Origin: Peribacillus simplex
GTDB taxonomy: Bacteria; Bacillota; Bacilli; Bacillales; DSM-1321
Assembly: GCF_001578185.1 (NCBI RefSeq)
Contig: NZ_CP011008.1
Span: 2,322,001-2,386,000 of the forward strand
Direction of reading: 5' to 3'
Length of the DNA stretch: 64,000 bases
Shown: in pieces, positions 16,848 to 28,600 of the stretch
Position numbering within the stretch: position 1 is the stretch's first letter
How the letters are laid out: every line of letters starts with the position of its first letter
The notes under the pieces: model-generated
Told to the model about the DNA's origin: nothing
The model's database searches: none
The model's input: only the letters and a program-made list of their open reading frames with translations
Made by a program: the position numbers and the translations under genes

Positions 16848-18077
16848 ATGAAACCTACCGACTCAAAAAGTCTATGGGGAAATACAATTTATTTACAAGT
16901 TTTCTCTGCGTATTCACTGCTTATGCTCGGAGTGTTTATTGACATGTTAGCCATCATGACCATTGTTGCTTTTGAATGGGAAGTAGACCCTACCATGATT
17001 GGATTGATTCCTGTTGCGTATGCACTTCCTGGAATTTTATTTAGTTCATGGGCAGGTGTGATGGCTGATCGCTTTAGAAAAATTCCAATTATGATGTTTT
17101 GTAACCTTATGGTTGGTCTATTAACAATTGTTCTTTTATTTGTCCAAAATATTCATTGGCTTTTGTTAGCATTAATGATTCGTTCCATTTTTACCGTTTT
17201 CTATTTTCCTGCACAGCAAACACTAACACGACAGATTGTTTCCCCTGATCTGCTTACCAAAGCGGTAAGTATCAATGGGATAGTTGAGCAAGGAACCAAG
17301 ATAGTGGGTCCACTTATAGGAGGAATGTTACTGAGCTGGTTTCAGCCAGAGTTTTGTCTAATTATAAGGGCAATATGCTGTTTTCTAGCTGCTTTGGTTC
17401 TGTTACCCACAATAAGGTTAAAGGAATCTCTGTCAAGAAAACATTTTGAAAAGCAACAGCAAAGTACTTGGACTGCTTGGTTACAAGGTTGGGGTTATGT
17501 ATTATCCAATCGGATGATTTTATCAACCATGATTTTCGTTACAATAGCTATGGCAGTTTTACAATTAGTGGACTCACAGTTCCCTACTTTATTTAAGAGT
17601 TTGTTCCCAAATGATAAGAGTAAAATGGGATACTTCATTTCTATTATTGGTCTTGGGGGAATAATCGGCGCATTCGTAACTCAGAAATTAAAACATTTTC
17701 AATATGGTTGGGCAGTATGTGGAGGCATTGCTTTAATGGGAATTGGCTTTGGTGGGATTGCTCTGATAAGCCCCAGTACATCCCTCATTTTTGGCTATCT
17801 GATTAGTTTTATCGCTGGTATTGGAAGCGGACTTATGCTTGTGACCAATCAAGTCATTCTTCAAAAAGAATCCCATCAAGAACAGGTTGGAAGAGTATTT
17901 GGGATTCAAAGCAGTTTAACAAATGCAGTCCTTATCATTTCTCCTGCTATGAGCGGACCGCTGGTTCACTTTTTCGGAGTAATCCAACTCTATTTTTATG
18001 TGGGTATTGGGCTCATCATCATTGGAGTAATTGGAGTTTTATTACAAAAATATTTTTGGGTAAACACGAACACATAA
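16848..18077 (+). CDS. krsE: MFS exporter of the kurstakin-type locus
   Basis: 409 residues with about 12 membrane helices and the MFS loop 2-3 motif GVMADRFRKIPIM, of the DHA3/enterobactin-exporter-like type. It starts with AAGGAG about 10 bases upstream of ATG 16848 and ends 32 bases before the first NRPS start. Being first in the same transcript as three lipopeptide synthetase genes, it most likely exports the lipopeptide and gives self-protection; kurstakin loci of the B. cereus group likewise begin with an efflux gene (krsE). The MFS call is firm; the substrate is inferred from position. Confidence 0.85.
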   Translation: MKPTDSKSLWGNTIYLQVFSAYSLLMLGVFIDMLAIMTIVAFEWEVDPTMIGLIPVAYALPGILFSSWAGVMADRFRKIPIMMFCNLMVGLLTIVLLFVQNIHWLLLALMIRSIFTVFYFPAQQTLTRQIVSPDLLTKAVSINGIVEQGTKIVGPLIGGMLLSWFQPEFCLIIRAICCFLAALVLLPTIRLKESLSRKHFEKQQQSTWTAWLQGWGYVLSNRMILSTMIFVTIAMAVLQLVDSQFPTLFKSLFPNDKSKMGYFISIIGLGGIIGAFVTQKLKHFQYGWAVCGGIALMGIGFGGIALISPSTSLIFGYLISFIAGIGSGLMLVTNQVILQKESHQEQVGRVFGIQSSLTNAVLIISPAMSGPLVHFFGVIQLYFYVGIGLIIIGVIGVLLQKYFWVNTNT

Positions 18078-18109
18078 GTGTAAATAATCTTTTGAAGGGA
18101 GGATCTTTT

Positions 18110-21100
18110 ATGTCCAATGAGGAGTGTTACCCTTTTAGTCATCCACAGAGGAGAATATGGTATACAGAAGTTATTTATTCAGGTAAAGGAATATGTAATC
18201 TGAAATTCTTGTTCAAGATCCATCGAAAAATGAATTATTCGATATTAAATCGTGCCGTGAATCGCGTCATCAGTGAACATGATGGTCTGCGTATCAGGCT
18301 GAAAGAAAATAGGCACCGGGAACCTGAGCAATATTTTGTTAAACATCAAGAACGAAAATTTGACTTCTTCGACTTCAGTTCCGAGAGAGATCCGGATTTG
18401 TTGGAAAAATGGATTGAGCAGAAGGCGCAAGAGACGTTTACGTTATTTGATTCTGATTTATACTATTTTGCTTTAATAAAAATAAGCGATAATGAGTGTG
18501 CCGTCTTTGGCAATGTTCATCACATTATCATGGATGGTTTATCAATCCAAATTTGGACTAGACAGATTGCTAAATATTATTATGAGTTTCATAGTGAGAA
18601 AGATGTGAGCATCCCTAAGAGCTCATATGTTCAGTTTCTAATCGATGAACAGACGTACTTGAACAGCAGTCGTTTTCAAAAAGATCAAAGCTTCTGGTTA
18701 GAGGAATTCAAAACACTTCCATCGGTGACGGGATTGAAACCCTATAATGCTTACCAAGTTAGTACGAGAGCATCACGTGAGTCGTTTATATTATCGGAAC
18801 ATTCGAAGAAAAAGGTAGAGGAATTTTCTGACCATTCCGGATTTAGCATATATACTCTTTTTGTTGCTGCGCTTTCGTTATCGATGTATCGATGGACTTC
18901 GTCGCTTGATATTGCCTTGGGAATGGCTTATGGCAATCGTATGACTAAAATGGAGCGGGAATTAATTGGAATGATGGTGAGTACAGTTCCTCTGAGAATG
19001 GATATCGATCCTGAAGAAGAAGCACTCTCATTTATTGGTCGAGTGTCGAGAAAGCAACGTAAAGCCTTACGACATCAGAAATATCCATTTGATTTGTTAT
19101 TAAAGCAGATGAATCAAGAGAATAACAATAGTGTTCGACTTTTTGGAACTACGATCGATTATAGAGAGCGTGGTGAAAGTGGTGACTCTCTTTGGATTCC
19201 AAATCGTGAAGAAGTGCAAGATTTTGCAGTGCATCTCGAAAACTTGACTGATATAGACTCTTTGCAAGTACATATTGATTATCGTGAAGAATTATTTTCC
19301 AAAGAAGAGATAACTCGCTTTTTTAAAACCATGCTAGCATTAATGGAAAACATATATAAAAATCCGAAGCAGAAGGTTGCTGAGATCGAAATCCTTTCAG
19401 AGGAGGATAAAAGAAAAAGTTTAGTAGAGTTCAATGATCCTAAGCTTGACTTTCCACCTCAAGCAACCATTCATGAATTGTTTGAGCAGCAAGCGATGAT
19501 TCATCCCAATGCCATTGCAGTTATGTATGAAAAGGAGAGGCTTACTTATAGGGAGCTTAATGAACGTGCGAATCAATTAGCTCACTATCTGCAGAAAAAA
19601 GGAGTAGGACCCGATTCCTTGGTTGGACTTTGTGTTGAACGTTCTCCTGAAATGGTTGTAGGTATTTTGGGGATTCTGAAGGCTGGTGGAGCTTATGTTC
19701 CACTTGATCCAACATATCCAGAGCAGCGACTTCGGTATATTTTAAAGGACGCTGGCATTGAGTTCGTCGTAATGCAAGAAAGTTTAAAAGGATCGAAATG
19801 GTTACCAGAGAATATCAAATCGATTTGTCTTGATCGAGATCAATTTGAGATTGAGAAAGAAGGTACTGCTTTACCGATTTCTGATGTCAGTCCCCAACAT
19901 CTCGCTTACGTGATTTATACTTCAGGGTCAACAGGGAATCCGAAGGGAGTTATGGTAGAGCATCACAATGTAATTCGTTTATTTAAATCAACGGAATGCT
20001 GGTATCAGTTTGATGAAAAAGATACTTGGACGCTATTCCATTCTTATGCGTTTGACTTCTCGGTATGGGAAGTTTGGGGGGCATTGCTCTATGGTGGAAG
20101 ATTGGTCGTTGTTCCTTACTGGATCAGTCGATCGCCCAAGGATTTCTATCAACTGTTAGTAAAGGAAGAGGTTACGGTTCTTAATCAGACACCATCCGCA
20201 TTTCGACAATTGATACAGGTGTGTGAACAAGAAGATGAGAATAAAAACTTGCATCTGCGCTATGTCATATTTGGTGGGGAAGCACTCGATCCTACCAGCT
20301 TGCTACCATGGTTTCAAAGATATGGAGAGCAGAAGCCGCAGCTAATCAATATGTATGGAATTACAGAAACTACCGTTCATGTTACTTATTATCCAATTAC
20401 TCAAGATGATGTGCAGCATTCTTCAAAAAGTAATATCGGAAAGCGGATTCCAGATTTAGAAGTGTATGTGCTAGACGCTTGTCAACAGCCTGTGCCTTTT
20501 GGCGTAGCTGGCGAACTATATATTGGTGGAGCAGGACTCGCACGTGGGTATTTAAACAGACCCGAATTGACAGCAGAACGTTTCATTCCTCATCTATTCA
20601 GTAGTGACCCGGGAGCTCGATTATATCGGACAGGAGACTTAGCGAGATACTTGCCGGATGGAAGTCTGGATTACCTTGGGAGGATTGATCACCAGGTGAA
20701 GATCCGTGGTTTCCGAATTGAACTCGGGGAAATTGAATCTGCTTTAAACGCGCATGCATCCATAAACGAGGCTGTTGTGATCGTTCGAGAAGATCAGCCA
20801 GGTGATAAACGATTAGTGGCATATGTCGTGGGTGATGGAAATGTAGGTGCATATAGAGAGTATCTCAAGGCGGAACTACCAAGCTATATGGTTCCTTCAG
20901 AATTTGTGATGATGGAGGCCATTCCACTAACTGCGAACGGTAAAGTTGATCGTGAGGCCTTACCTGAACCAGAGGAGTGGGAAATCAAAAGTGAATGTGT
21001 TGCCCCCCGGAATGCTAACGAAGAAACACTGGCTACCATTTGGGAGCAAGTATTAGGGATTAAAAAGGTGGGAATCCATGATAACTTCTTTGAAGTTGGT

Positions 21101-22672
21101 GGAGACTCGATCCTCAGCATTCAGATCATATCACTAGCGAATCAATTGGGCTTAAAACTTACACCTAAGCAAATGTTTGAACACCAAACGATTGCCGAGT
21201 TGGTACAAGTAGTCAAAGAAGATGATCAGGGAGTACAAGCGGAGCAGGGTGCTGTGATGGGAGAGGTACCGCTCACTCCGATTCAGTACTGGTTCTTCGA
21301 GCAAGAACATCCGCATCCACAACATTGGAATCAGTCGATGCTTTTGAGAGTAAGAGCGAGATTGAATGTGGAGTTACTAGAGGAAGCCCTAATATACTTA
21401 CTCAAACATCATGACGCCTTACGTTTCCGATATGGACAGTTGCTCAATGGAACCTGGAAGCAGAGAAATGAGGGGATCGATGAACAGTCTGTACTTCGTG
21501 TGATAAAGCGGAACGATGCTGATCAACAAGGATGGAATCAAGTGATTCAAGATGAGATGGATATCACTCAAGCCAGTTTCAATTTACTTAAAGGTCCGTT
21601 GATGAGAATAGTGTACTTCGATGGTGGTTCGAATGGGAACGATCGATTATTCTGGACGATTCATCATTTAGTAGTAGATGGGGTATCATGGCGAATTCTA
21701 TTGGAAGATTTACAGGCCGTATACAACCAGTTGAAACAAGGTAAGAAGGTTCGGTTACCTGCGAAAAGTACATCCTTTAAAGAATGGTCGGAACGACTAC
21801 AGGCATACAGTGAGTCAGATATTTCAAAAGAAGTACTAGATTATTGGCATGAACACGCAGCAAAACAAGTGATGACGATTCCGGTGGACCATCCTATACA
21901 GGAAACGACAGAAGCATCGACTGATCAAGTGACGATGACGTTGGGAGCAGATGAGACCCACGCGTTGTTACATGAAGTTCCTGCGACTTATAAGACTCGG
22001 ATCAATGAGGTATTATTGACGGCATTAGTACAAGCTATAGCCGACAGTACAAAACAGCATAAGCTTTCTGTTCACATGGAAGGACATGGGAGGGAAGAGA
22101 TGATCGAAGGTGTTGATCTATCGCGGACAGTGGGTTGGTTCACGAGTATTTACCCGGTTCACTTTGATCTTCAGGGAACAACGACACCTATTGAGGGATT
22201 AAAGGCTGTGAAAGATCAATTGCGTCGAATTCCGAATCATGGTGTTGATTATGGTATTTTACGTTACTTGAACAGAGAATTGCTTCCGTTCTATCAGCAG
22301 CAAAAACCATCGATAAGCTTTAATTATTTGGGACAATTGGATCAAGTGTTTTCCAAAGAATCCTTGTTCATGCAGGAGACAGGTTTTACACGCTTAGACC
22401 ATGCTCCAGAATCGAAACCATCTCACCCGATTGATGTTGTCGCTATGGTAAAAGATGAAAAGCTACATTTTGTTTGGATGTACAGTAGAGAACAGTTTTC
22501 TAGATTGACAATTCAAGAGATGGCAAAGGGCATGTTAAATCAGCTTCGATTGCTGATAAATCCACCAGCTGCAGAGTCCGCTTTTACGGTTTCTGACTTT
22601 GCTGATGCAGAGGCTCTGACGGAAGAAAGCTTGAGTAAAGTATTACTTAAATTAACAAAGAAGAGGGTGTAA
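18110..22672 (+). CDS. krsA: NRPS, module 1 (C-A-T-E), Thr-activating, kurstakin synthetase KrsA-like
   Basis: 1520 residues from ATG 18110 (GAAGGGAGG upstream; an in-frame start 54 bases earlier lies inside the exporter gene). Domains: condensation about 1-430 (HHIIMDG, His 137-138), adenylation about 446-950, thiolation with Ser1000 in GGDSILS, epimerisation about 1050-1500 (HHLVVDGVSW at 1185, EGHGREE, GVDYGILRYLN). By GrsA numbering the adenylation residues read D-F-W-N-I-G-M-V-H plus Lys of NGKVDR, the classical Thr code. Because the assembly line starts with a C domain, this is probably a starter C domain that loads a fatty acyl group; the E domain then gives D-configured Thr. The stop lies 2 bases before the next ATG, so translation is coupled. 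Confidence 0.92.
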   Translation: MSNEECYPFSHPQRRIWYTEVIYSGKGICNLKFLFKIHRKMNYSILNRAVNRVISEHDGLRIRLKENRHREPEQYFVKHQERKFDFFDFSSERDPDLLEKWIEQKAQETFTLFDSDLYYFALIKISDNECAVFGNVHHIIMDGLSIQIWTRQIAKYYYEFHSEKDVSIPKSSYVQFLIDEQTYLNSSRFQKDQSFWLEEFKTLPSVTGLKPYNAYQVSTRASRESFILSEHSKKKVEEFSDHSGFSIYTLFVAALSLSMYRWTSSLDIALGMAYGNRMTKMERELIGMMVSTVPLRMDIDPEEEALSFIGRVSRKQRKALRHQKYPFDLLLKQMNQENNNSVRLFGTTIDYRERGESGDSLWIPNREEVQDFAVHLENLTDIDSLQVHIDYREELFSKEEITRFFKTMLALMENIYKNPKQKVAEIEILSEEDKRKSLVEFNDPKLDFPPQATIHELFEQQAMIHPNAIAVMYEKERLTYRELNERANQLAHYLQKKGVGPDSLVGLCVERSPEMVVGILGILKAGGAYVPLDPTYPEQRLRYILKDAGIEFVVMQESLKGSKWLPENIKSICLDRDQFEIEKEGTALPISDVSPQHLAYVIYTSGSTGNPKGVMVEHHNVIRLFKSTECWYQFDEKDTWTLFHSYAFDFSVWEVWGALLYGGRLVVVPYWISRSPKDFYQLLVKEEVTVLNQTPSAFRQLIQVCEQEDENKNLHLRYVIFGGEALDPTSLLPWFQRYGEQKPQLINMYGITETTVHVTYYPITQDDVQHSSKSNIGKRIPDLEVYVLDACQQPVPFGVAGELYIGGAGLARGYLNRPELTAERFIPHLFSSDPGARLYRTGDLARYLPDGSLDYLGRIDHQVKIRGFRIELGEIESALNAHASINEAVVIVREDQPGDKRLVAYVVGDGNVGAYREYLKAELPSYMVPSEFVMMEAIPLTANGKVDREALPEPEEWEIKSECVAPRNANEETLATIWEQVLGIKKVGIHDNFFEVGGDSILSIQIISLANQLGLKLTPKQMFEHQTIAELVQVVKEDDQGVQAEQGAVMGEVPLTPIQYWFFEQEHPHPQHWNQSMLLRVRARLNVELLEEALIYLLKHHDALRFRYGQLLNGTWKQRNEGIDEQSVLRVIKRNDADQQGWNQVIQDEMDITQASFNLLKGPLMRIVYFDGGSNGNDRLFWTIHHLVVDGVSWRILLEDLQAVYNQLKQGKKVRLPAKSTSFKEWSERLQAYSESDISKEVLDYWHEHAAKQVMTIPVDHPIQETTEASTDQVTMTLGADETHALLHEVPATYKTRINEVLLTALVQAIADSTKQHKLSVHMEGHGREEMIEGVDLSRTVGWFTSIYPVHFDLQGTTTPIEGLKAVKDQLRRIPNHGVDYGILRYLNRELLPFYQQQKPSISFNYLGQLDQVFSKESLFMQETGFTRLDHAPESKPSHPIDVVAMVKDEKLHFVWMYSREQFSRLTIQEMAKGMLNQLRLLINPPAAESAFTVSDFADAEALTEESLSKVLLKLTKKRV

Positions 22673-22674
22673 CG

Positions 22675-25600
22675 ATGAGCGACATTATCGATATATACGG
22701 ATTATCACCCTTGCAAAAAGGGATACTGTTTCATACTTTATATGATCAAGACGATGATCATTCTTTTTCCTACATTGTACAGGTAGATTTCATACTTGGC
22801 GGTCGATTGGATGTTGCTGCTTTCGAAAAGGCTTGGGAATACATCATTCACCGACATGAGATCCTACGTTCTGTTTTTGTGTGGGAGGAAGTAGAAAAGC
22901 CATTGCAAGCTGTTTATCAACGTCTTCCTTTTACCATTCGTCGAGAAGATTGGAGCGCTCTTCCATGTGGAGAGAGGGAAAAGAAATTACAACAGTTTTT
23001 GAATGCTGATCGGAGGCAAGGGTTTTCGTTAGACGAAGCACCGTTGATGAGAATCACTGCGATCAAAGAAGCAGAAGAAGAAACGAGAATCATTTGGACA
23101 CATCATCATATTTTGTTGGATGGATGGAGTGTGTCCCTGGTCTTCAGTGAAGTGATGGAAGTTTATTTCAAGATGATAAAGGGAGAAGCATTCGACCTTC
23201 CCAAGTCTCTTCCCTATAAAAAATATATCCAATGGATTAATAAACAAGATCGAAGTAAAGCTGAGAAATTTTGGACAGAAGAATTAAAAGGATTTCATGC
23301 ACCTACGCCATTAATGATGGAAAGAAATGACCAGGGGCAGGAGAAGGGTTATGGAGAGAGCGTTTATCGGCTATCTGAGGAACTGACTGAGACTTTAAAA
23401 GAGTGGGTGCGAAATAGTCAGCTAACATTAAATACGTTAGTACAAGGAGCCTGGGCTTACTTGATGAGCCGCTATAGCGGCGAAAGCGACATCGTATTTG
23501 GTGTGACTAGCTCTGGACGTCCTGCTGAATTGGTAGGAGCAGAGAAAATGGTTGGTCTATTTATAAACACATTGCCTACCCGAATTCGGGTAACGGATGA
23601 TCATTCATTAGTGGACTGGCTCCGTAAGATACAGATGAAAGAACTGGAACGGAGACAATACGAGTATAATTCGTTGGTCGATATTCAAGGTTGGAGTGAA
23701 GTTCCAAGGGGTAGTGATTTATTTCGTACCTTGTATGTGTTCGAAAATTACCCGATACAAGGAGAGCGCAAGTCTGATTTAAGTGTACTTGAGGTCCAAA
23801 GTGCTGAACAAACAAATTATCCTTTGACGCTCATTGCAATGCCAGATAAGCAACTCACTTTGAAGTTGATGTATGACCGGCATCATTTTGATGAAGAGAC
23901 CATTCAGCGGATTCAGGGCCATCTATCGCAAACATTGATCCAGATGACGAAAAGCTCAGACCCAAAGCTATCCGAAATTACCCATTTAACAATGGAAGAG
24001 CGGACACAACTGCTAGAGAAATGGAATGATACCCAAGTAGATTATTCATGTGAAAGCATGATTCATGCGTTATTTGAGCAGCAAGTGGAGAAAAGGCCAG
24101 AAGCGATCGCGGTTATGTATGAAAATGAGCAACTTACCTATAAAGAGCTGAATGAGCGTGCTAATCAGCTGGCTCACTATTTACAGAAGCAAGGTGTGGG
24201 TCCAGAGTCTTTAGTTGGCGTTTATATGGAACGATCCCCGGAAATGATGATAGGGTTGCTAGGAATTCTAAAGTCAGGAGGAGCTTATGTTCCGCTTGAT
24301 CCTACGTATCCCGAGAAGCGGCTACGCTATATATTAGAAGATGCAAGAATCGAAGTGCTAGTGACGCAAGAAAGGTTAGAAAAAATAGGTATATCCGAAC
24401 AAATCGAAATAATTTGTATGGATCAAGATCGCATTGCGATTGAACAAGAAGAACCGACAGCATGTACAAGCAGTGTAACAGGAAAAAATTTAGCATACGT
24501 CATGTATACTTCCGGATCTACAGGAAAACCAAAGGGAGTGATGATCGAGCATCATTCGGTGATCAATTACCTTGAATGGATGCAACATCAATATCCACTA
24601 TCTGAAAAAGATGTGGTTTTGCAGAAAACACCGATCTCATTCGACGTATCTGTGTGGGAGTTATTTTGGGGAATTAGTGTAGGAGCATGTGTATCCTTCC
24701 TTCCCCCGGGCGGTGAGAAAGATCCTTCTATAATAGCTGAAGTGATAGAGAAGCATCGGGTTACGATTGTCCAATTTGTTCCCTCGATGCTTTCTGTTTT
24801 CATAGATCACTTCAATCAGATTGAGCTGAAACGGAAATGTTCATCCGTGCGTCATGTGTTTTCTGGTGGGGAAGAGCTTAGTCCGGGGTTGGTTAGACGA
24901 TTTCAACAGTACTGGGATGAAAGCGGACAAGTTAAATTGACCAACTTTTATGGACCAACAGAAGCAACCATTTATGTGAATGCATATGACTGTCAATCCA
25001 ATAAAGAATTTGTTTCCATTGGCAATCCGATTCAAAATATCCAGCTTTATGTATTCGATCAGAACCAGCGCTTGCAATCGGTAGGGATTGAGGGTGAGTT
25101 GTATATTGGTGGTGCAGGCTTAGCACGTGGTTACTTAAACCGACCTGATCTAACTGCTGAACGATTCGTTCCGCATCCGTTTCAATTAGGAGAACGGCTA
25201 TATCGAACCGGGGATCTAGTAAGATATCTAACTGATGGAAATTTAAAATTCATAGGAAGAATGGACCATCAAGTGAAAGTGCGCGGCTTTCGGATTGAGC
25301 TTGGAGAAATTGAAGCGACTTTAGAAAGGCATACGTCTATCAAAGAGGCTGTCGTGATCGTTCGAGAAGATCGCCCAGGCGATCAGCGCTTGGTAGCGTA
25401 TGTGATAAGCGATGGAAATATCCAAAAGTGGCGAGAGTATCTCCAAAACCAATTACCGAATCACATGGTTCCAGCACACCTTGTAGAGTTGGATTATTTC
25501 CCGCTTACCCCGAATGGGAAAATTGACCGAAAAGCCTTACCAGAACCGGAGGGACAGCCTATGGGAGCCTTTAACGTCCTGCCGCGAACGCCATCGGAAG

Positions 25601-28600
25601 AGCTCATCGCAGCGGTTTGGAGTCAAGTGTTAGGAATAGAAAATATCGGCAGTCAGGACTCTTTCTTTGAACGGGGTGGGCACTCACTGCTTGCTACCCA
25701 AATCGTCTCTCGTCTACAAGAAGCATTCCAGATCAAAATCCCGCTACGCGAACTTTTCAAGTACGATACGGTGGAGGCATTGGCGAAGCGACTGGATCAG
25801 TTGTGTAAAGGAGACAAAAAACGAGAGATTCCGCCACTTATACCTATGGCACGGGAAGAATCCATTCCGCTTTCCTACGCACAGGAACGCCTATGGTTCA
25901 TTGATCAGTTAACGCCAAATAGTGCGATGTACAATATTCATGCAGCATGCCGACTGACAGGGAAATGGTCACTTGAAGCATTGGAGACGGGATGGAATCA
26001 GTTGATTGAACGTCATGAATCATTGCGGACGGTAATTCAAGAGCGAGAGGGTCAACCGATCCAACAGATTCAGTCGCATGTCTTCAGTCCCCTCCCCCAA
26101 ATGGATCTAACAATTCTCTCTCTGGAAGACAGAGAAAGAGAGATGAAGCGGTTCATTCAAAACGAAGCGGAAGAACCATTTCATTTGGGACAAGGTCCCT
26201 TGATTCGAACGCGAATTTTGAAAATGGATAAAGAGGAATGGATATTTCTTTGTACGATGCATCATATTATTTCGGATGGATGGTCAATGGGAATCTTGCT
26301 CGAAGAATGGATGGCTTTTTATGAAGGAGCGCTAGGAAAGCCAGTGGAGCTGAAGAAGTTACCTGTTCAATATGCGGACTTTGCCCTGTGGCAAAAAGAA
26401 TGGCAAAAAGAAGAGGATCTTGATGAACACCTTCAATATTGGAAGGAAGAATTGCATGGTGAGTTACCGGTCTTGCAATTACCGATGGATCGTCCTCGAC
26501 CTTCTGTTCAAACTCACCGTGGTGCAAGTCAGACTCTGATGTTGCCGTATTTCCTACGGGAAAAGCTCAAGGAGTTAAGTCAGCAAGAAGGAACCACCTT
26601 TTTTATGACCTTAATGGCGGCGTATCAAAGCTTTCTTGCTCGTTATACGGGACAAGACGACATCTTGGTTGGAAGTCCGATTGCGAACCGGAATGTTAAA
26701 GAGATTGAAGGATTAATTGGTTTCTTTGTAAATACGTTGGTTTATCGAGCTGATTTCAGTGGAAATCCGACGTTCCAAGAACTTCTGTCGCAGATACGAA
26801 TAAAAGCACTAAAAGCATACGAGTACCAGGACATTCCGTTTGAGAGAGTGGTAGAAGCGGTAAAACCTGAACGGAATACCAGTCATTCGCCGATTTTCCA
26901 GACCATGTTTACCTTACAGAATACGAAACAAGGGTTACCTCAGCTATTTGAAAGAAACATGGAGATGATGGAAAGTCATACTTCGATTGCCAAATTTGAT
27001 TTGAGTTTGTTTGCATCGGAGACGGAAGAAGGGCTATTGCTAACTTTTGAATATAATACCGATTTGTTTAATGCTGCAACCATTGAACGAATGGCAGGAC
27101 ATTTTGAACATTGGTTATCTGAAATTGTATCTCATCCAAAAGATTCTTTAACAAAACTGAATATGCTGCCGAAAGCAGAATATAAGCGGTTACTAGAGGA
27201 ATGGAATGACACAGATGTTGTCGACCTACGTGAAGAAACGATTCATACATTGTTTGAGGAACAAGTGGAGAAAACGCCAGAAGCAATCGCGGTAGTGTGC
27301 GAAGATGAGGAGCTGACATATCGGGAACTGGACGAACGTTCCAATCAGTTGGCCCATTATCTCCATAAGCGTGGGGTGGGATGTGAATCATTGGTTGGGA
27401 TCAGCGTTACACGTTCATCCGAGATGATTGTCGGTCTTTTAGGAATCATGAAATCAGGAGGAGCGTATGTACCGATTGATCCTTCATATCCGGAGAGTCG
27501 ATTACGGTATATTTTAGCGGATGCTCATATCGAAGTACTGGTGACACAGGAAAAGTTGCCGCAAAAAATGACGTTACCGGAATCCGTTGACATGATTTGT
27601 ATCGATCGTGATCGAGCGGCGATCGAACAGGAAGTGACGACGGCATGTACGAGTGGAGTGACAAGCGATAACCTAGCTTATATCATCTATACCTCAGGAT
27701 CAACTGGCAATCCTAAGGGAGTGATGATTGAGCATCGGAGTGCGTTGACGATGATCCATTGGGCACATCAAACCTATTCCCGACAGGAATTGGCGGGAGT
27801 GCTGGCTTCAACTTCACTATCCTTTGATCTATCGGTTTTTGAAGTGTTTGTTCCTTTGACGATGGGTGGCAAGGTGATTGTCGCTGAAAGTGCTCTTCAT
27901 CTGGACAAGTTGTCTACGAAGGATGTGACTTTGGTCAACACTGTACCATCAGCCGCGAAGGAACTGGTTCGAGCAAATACAATCCCTTCTACTGTAAAGG
28001 TGATGAATTTGGCTGGAGAACCGTTGCCGCAGTCATTAGTCGAGCACTTGTATGAGAGTAGTCCAATTGAAAAGGTGTACAACTTGTACGGTCCATCCGA
28101 AGATACTACTTATTCCACGTATATGAAGCTTGAAAAGGCTGTCAAGTACAAGGTACCACCGATTGGCAGACCCATTTCTAACACAGAAGTATATGTCCTC
28201 AGTGCAAACCAGCAAATGGTACCGATTGGTGTAGCCGGTGAGCTTTACATTGGGGGATCAGGCTTGGCGCGTGGCTACTTAAACCGCCCTGACTTAACAA
28301 ACGAGCGTTTTATCCCGCATCCATTTAAAGAAGGGGAGCGAGTATATCGGACGGGGGACCTTGTGAGGTACCTGCCGGACGGGACTTTGGATTATCTCGG
28401 TCGGATCGATCATCAAGTGAAGATCCGTGGATTCCGGATTGAGCTAGGTGAGATTGAAGCGACGTTACAAAGTCATTCATCGGTTAACGAAGTTGTTGTG
28501 ATGGTACGAGAAGATCATCCGGGTGATCAGCGTTTGGTTGCCTATGTAGTGGGAGAAGAAAATGCTCATGATTGGCGTGATTATCTCAAGACAAAGTTAC

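Noticed and set aside
18056-18110. Earlier in-frame start for the first NRPS gene
   Set aside because: It would lie inside the exporter gene with no ribosome site; GAAGGGAGG precedes the ATG at 18110 and the C-domain core starts just after it.
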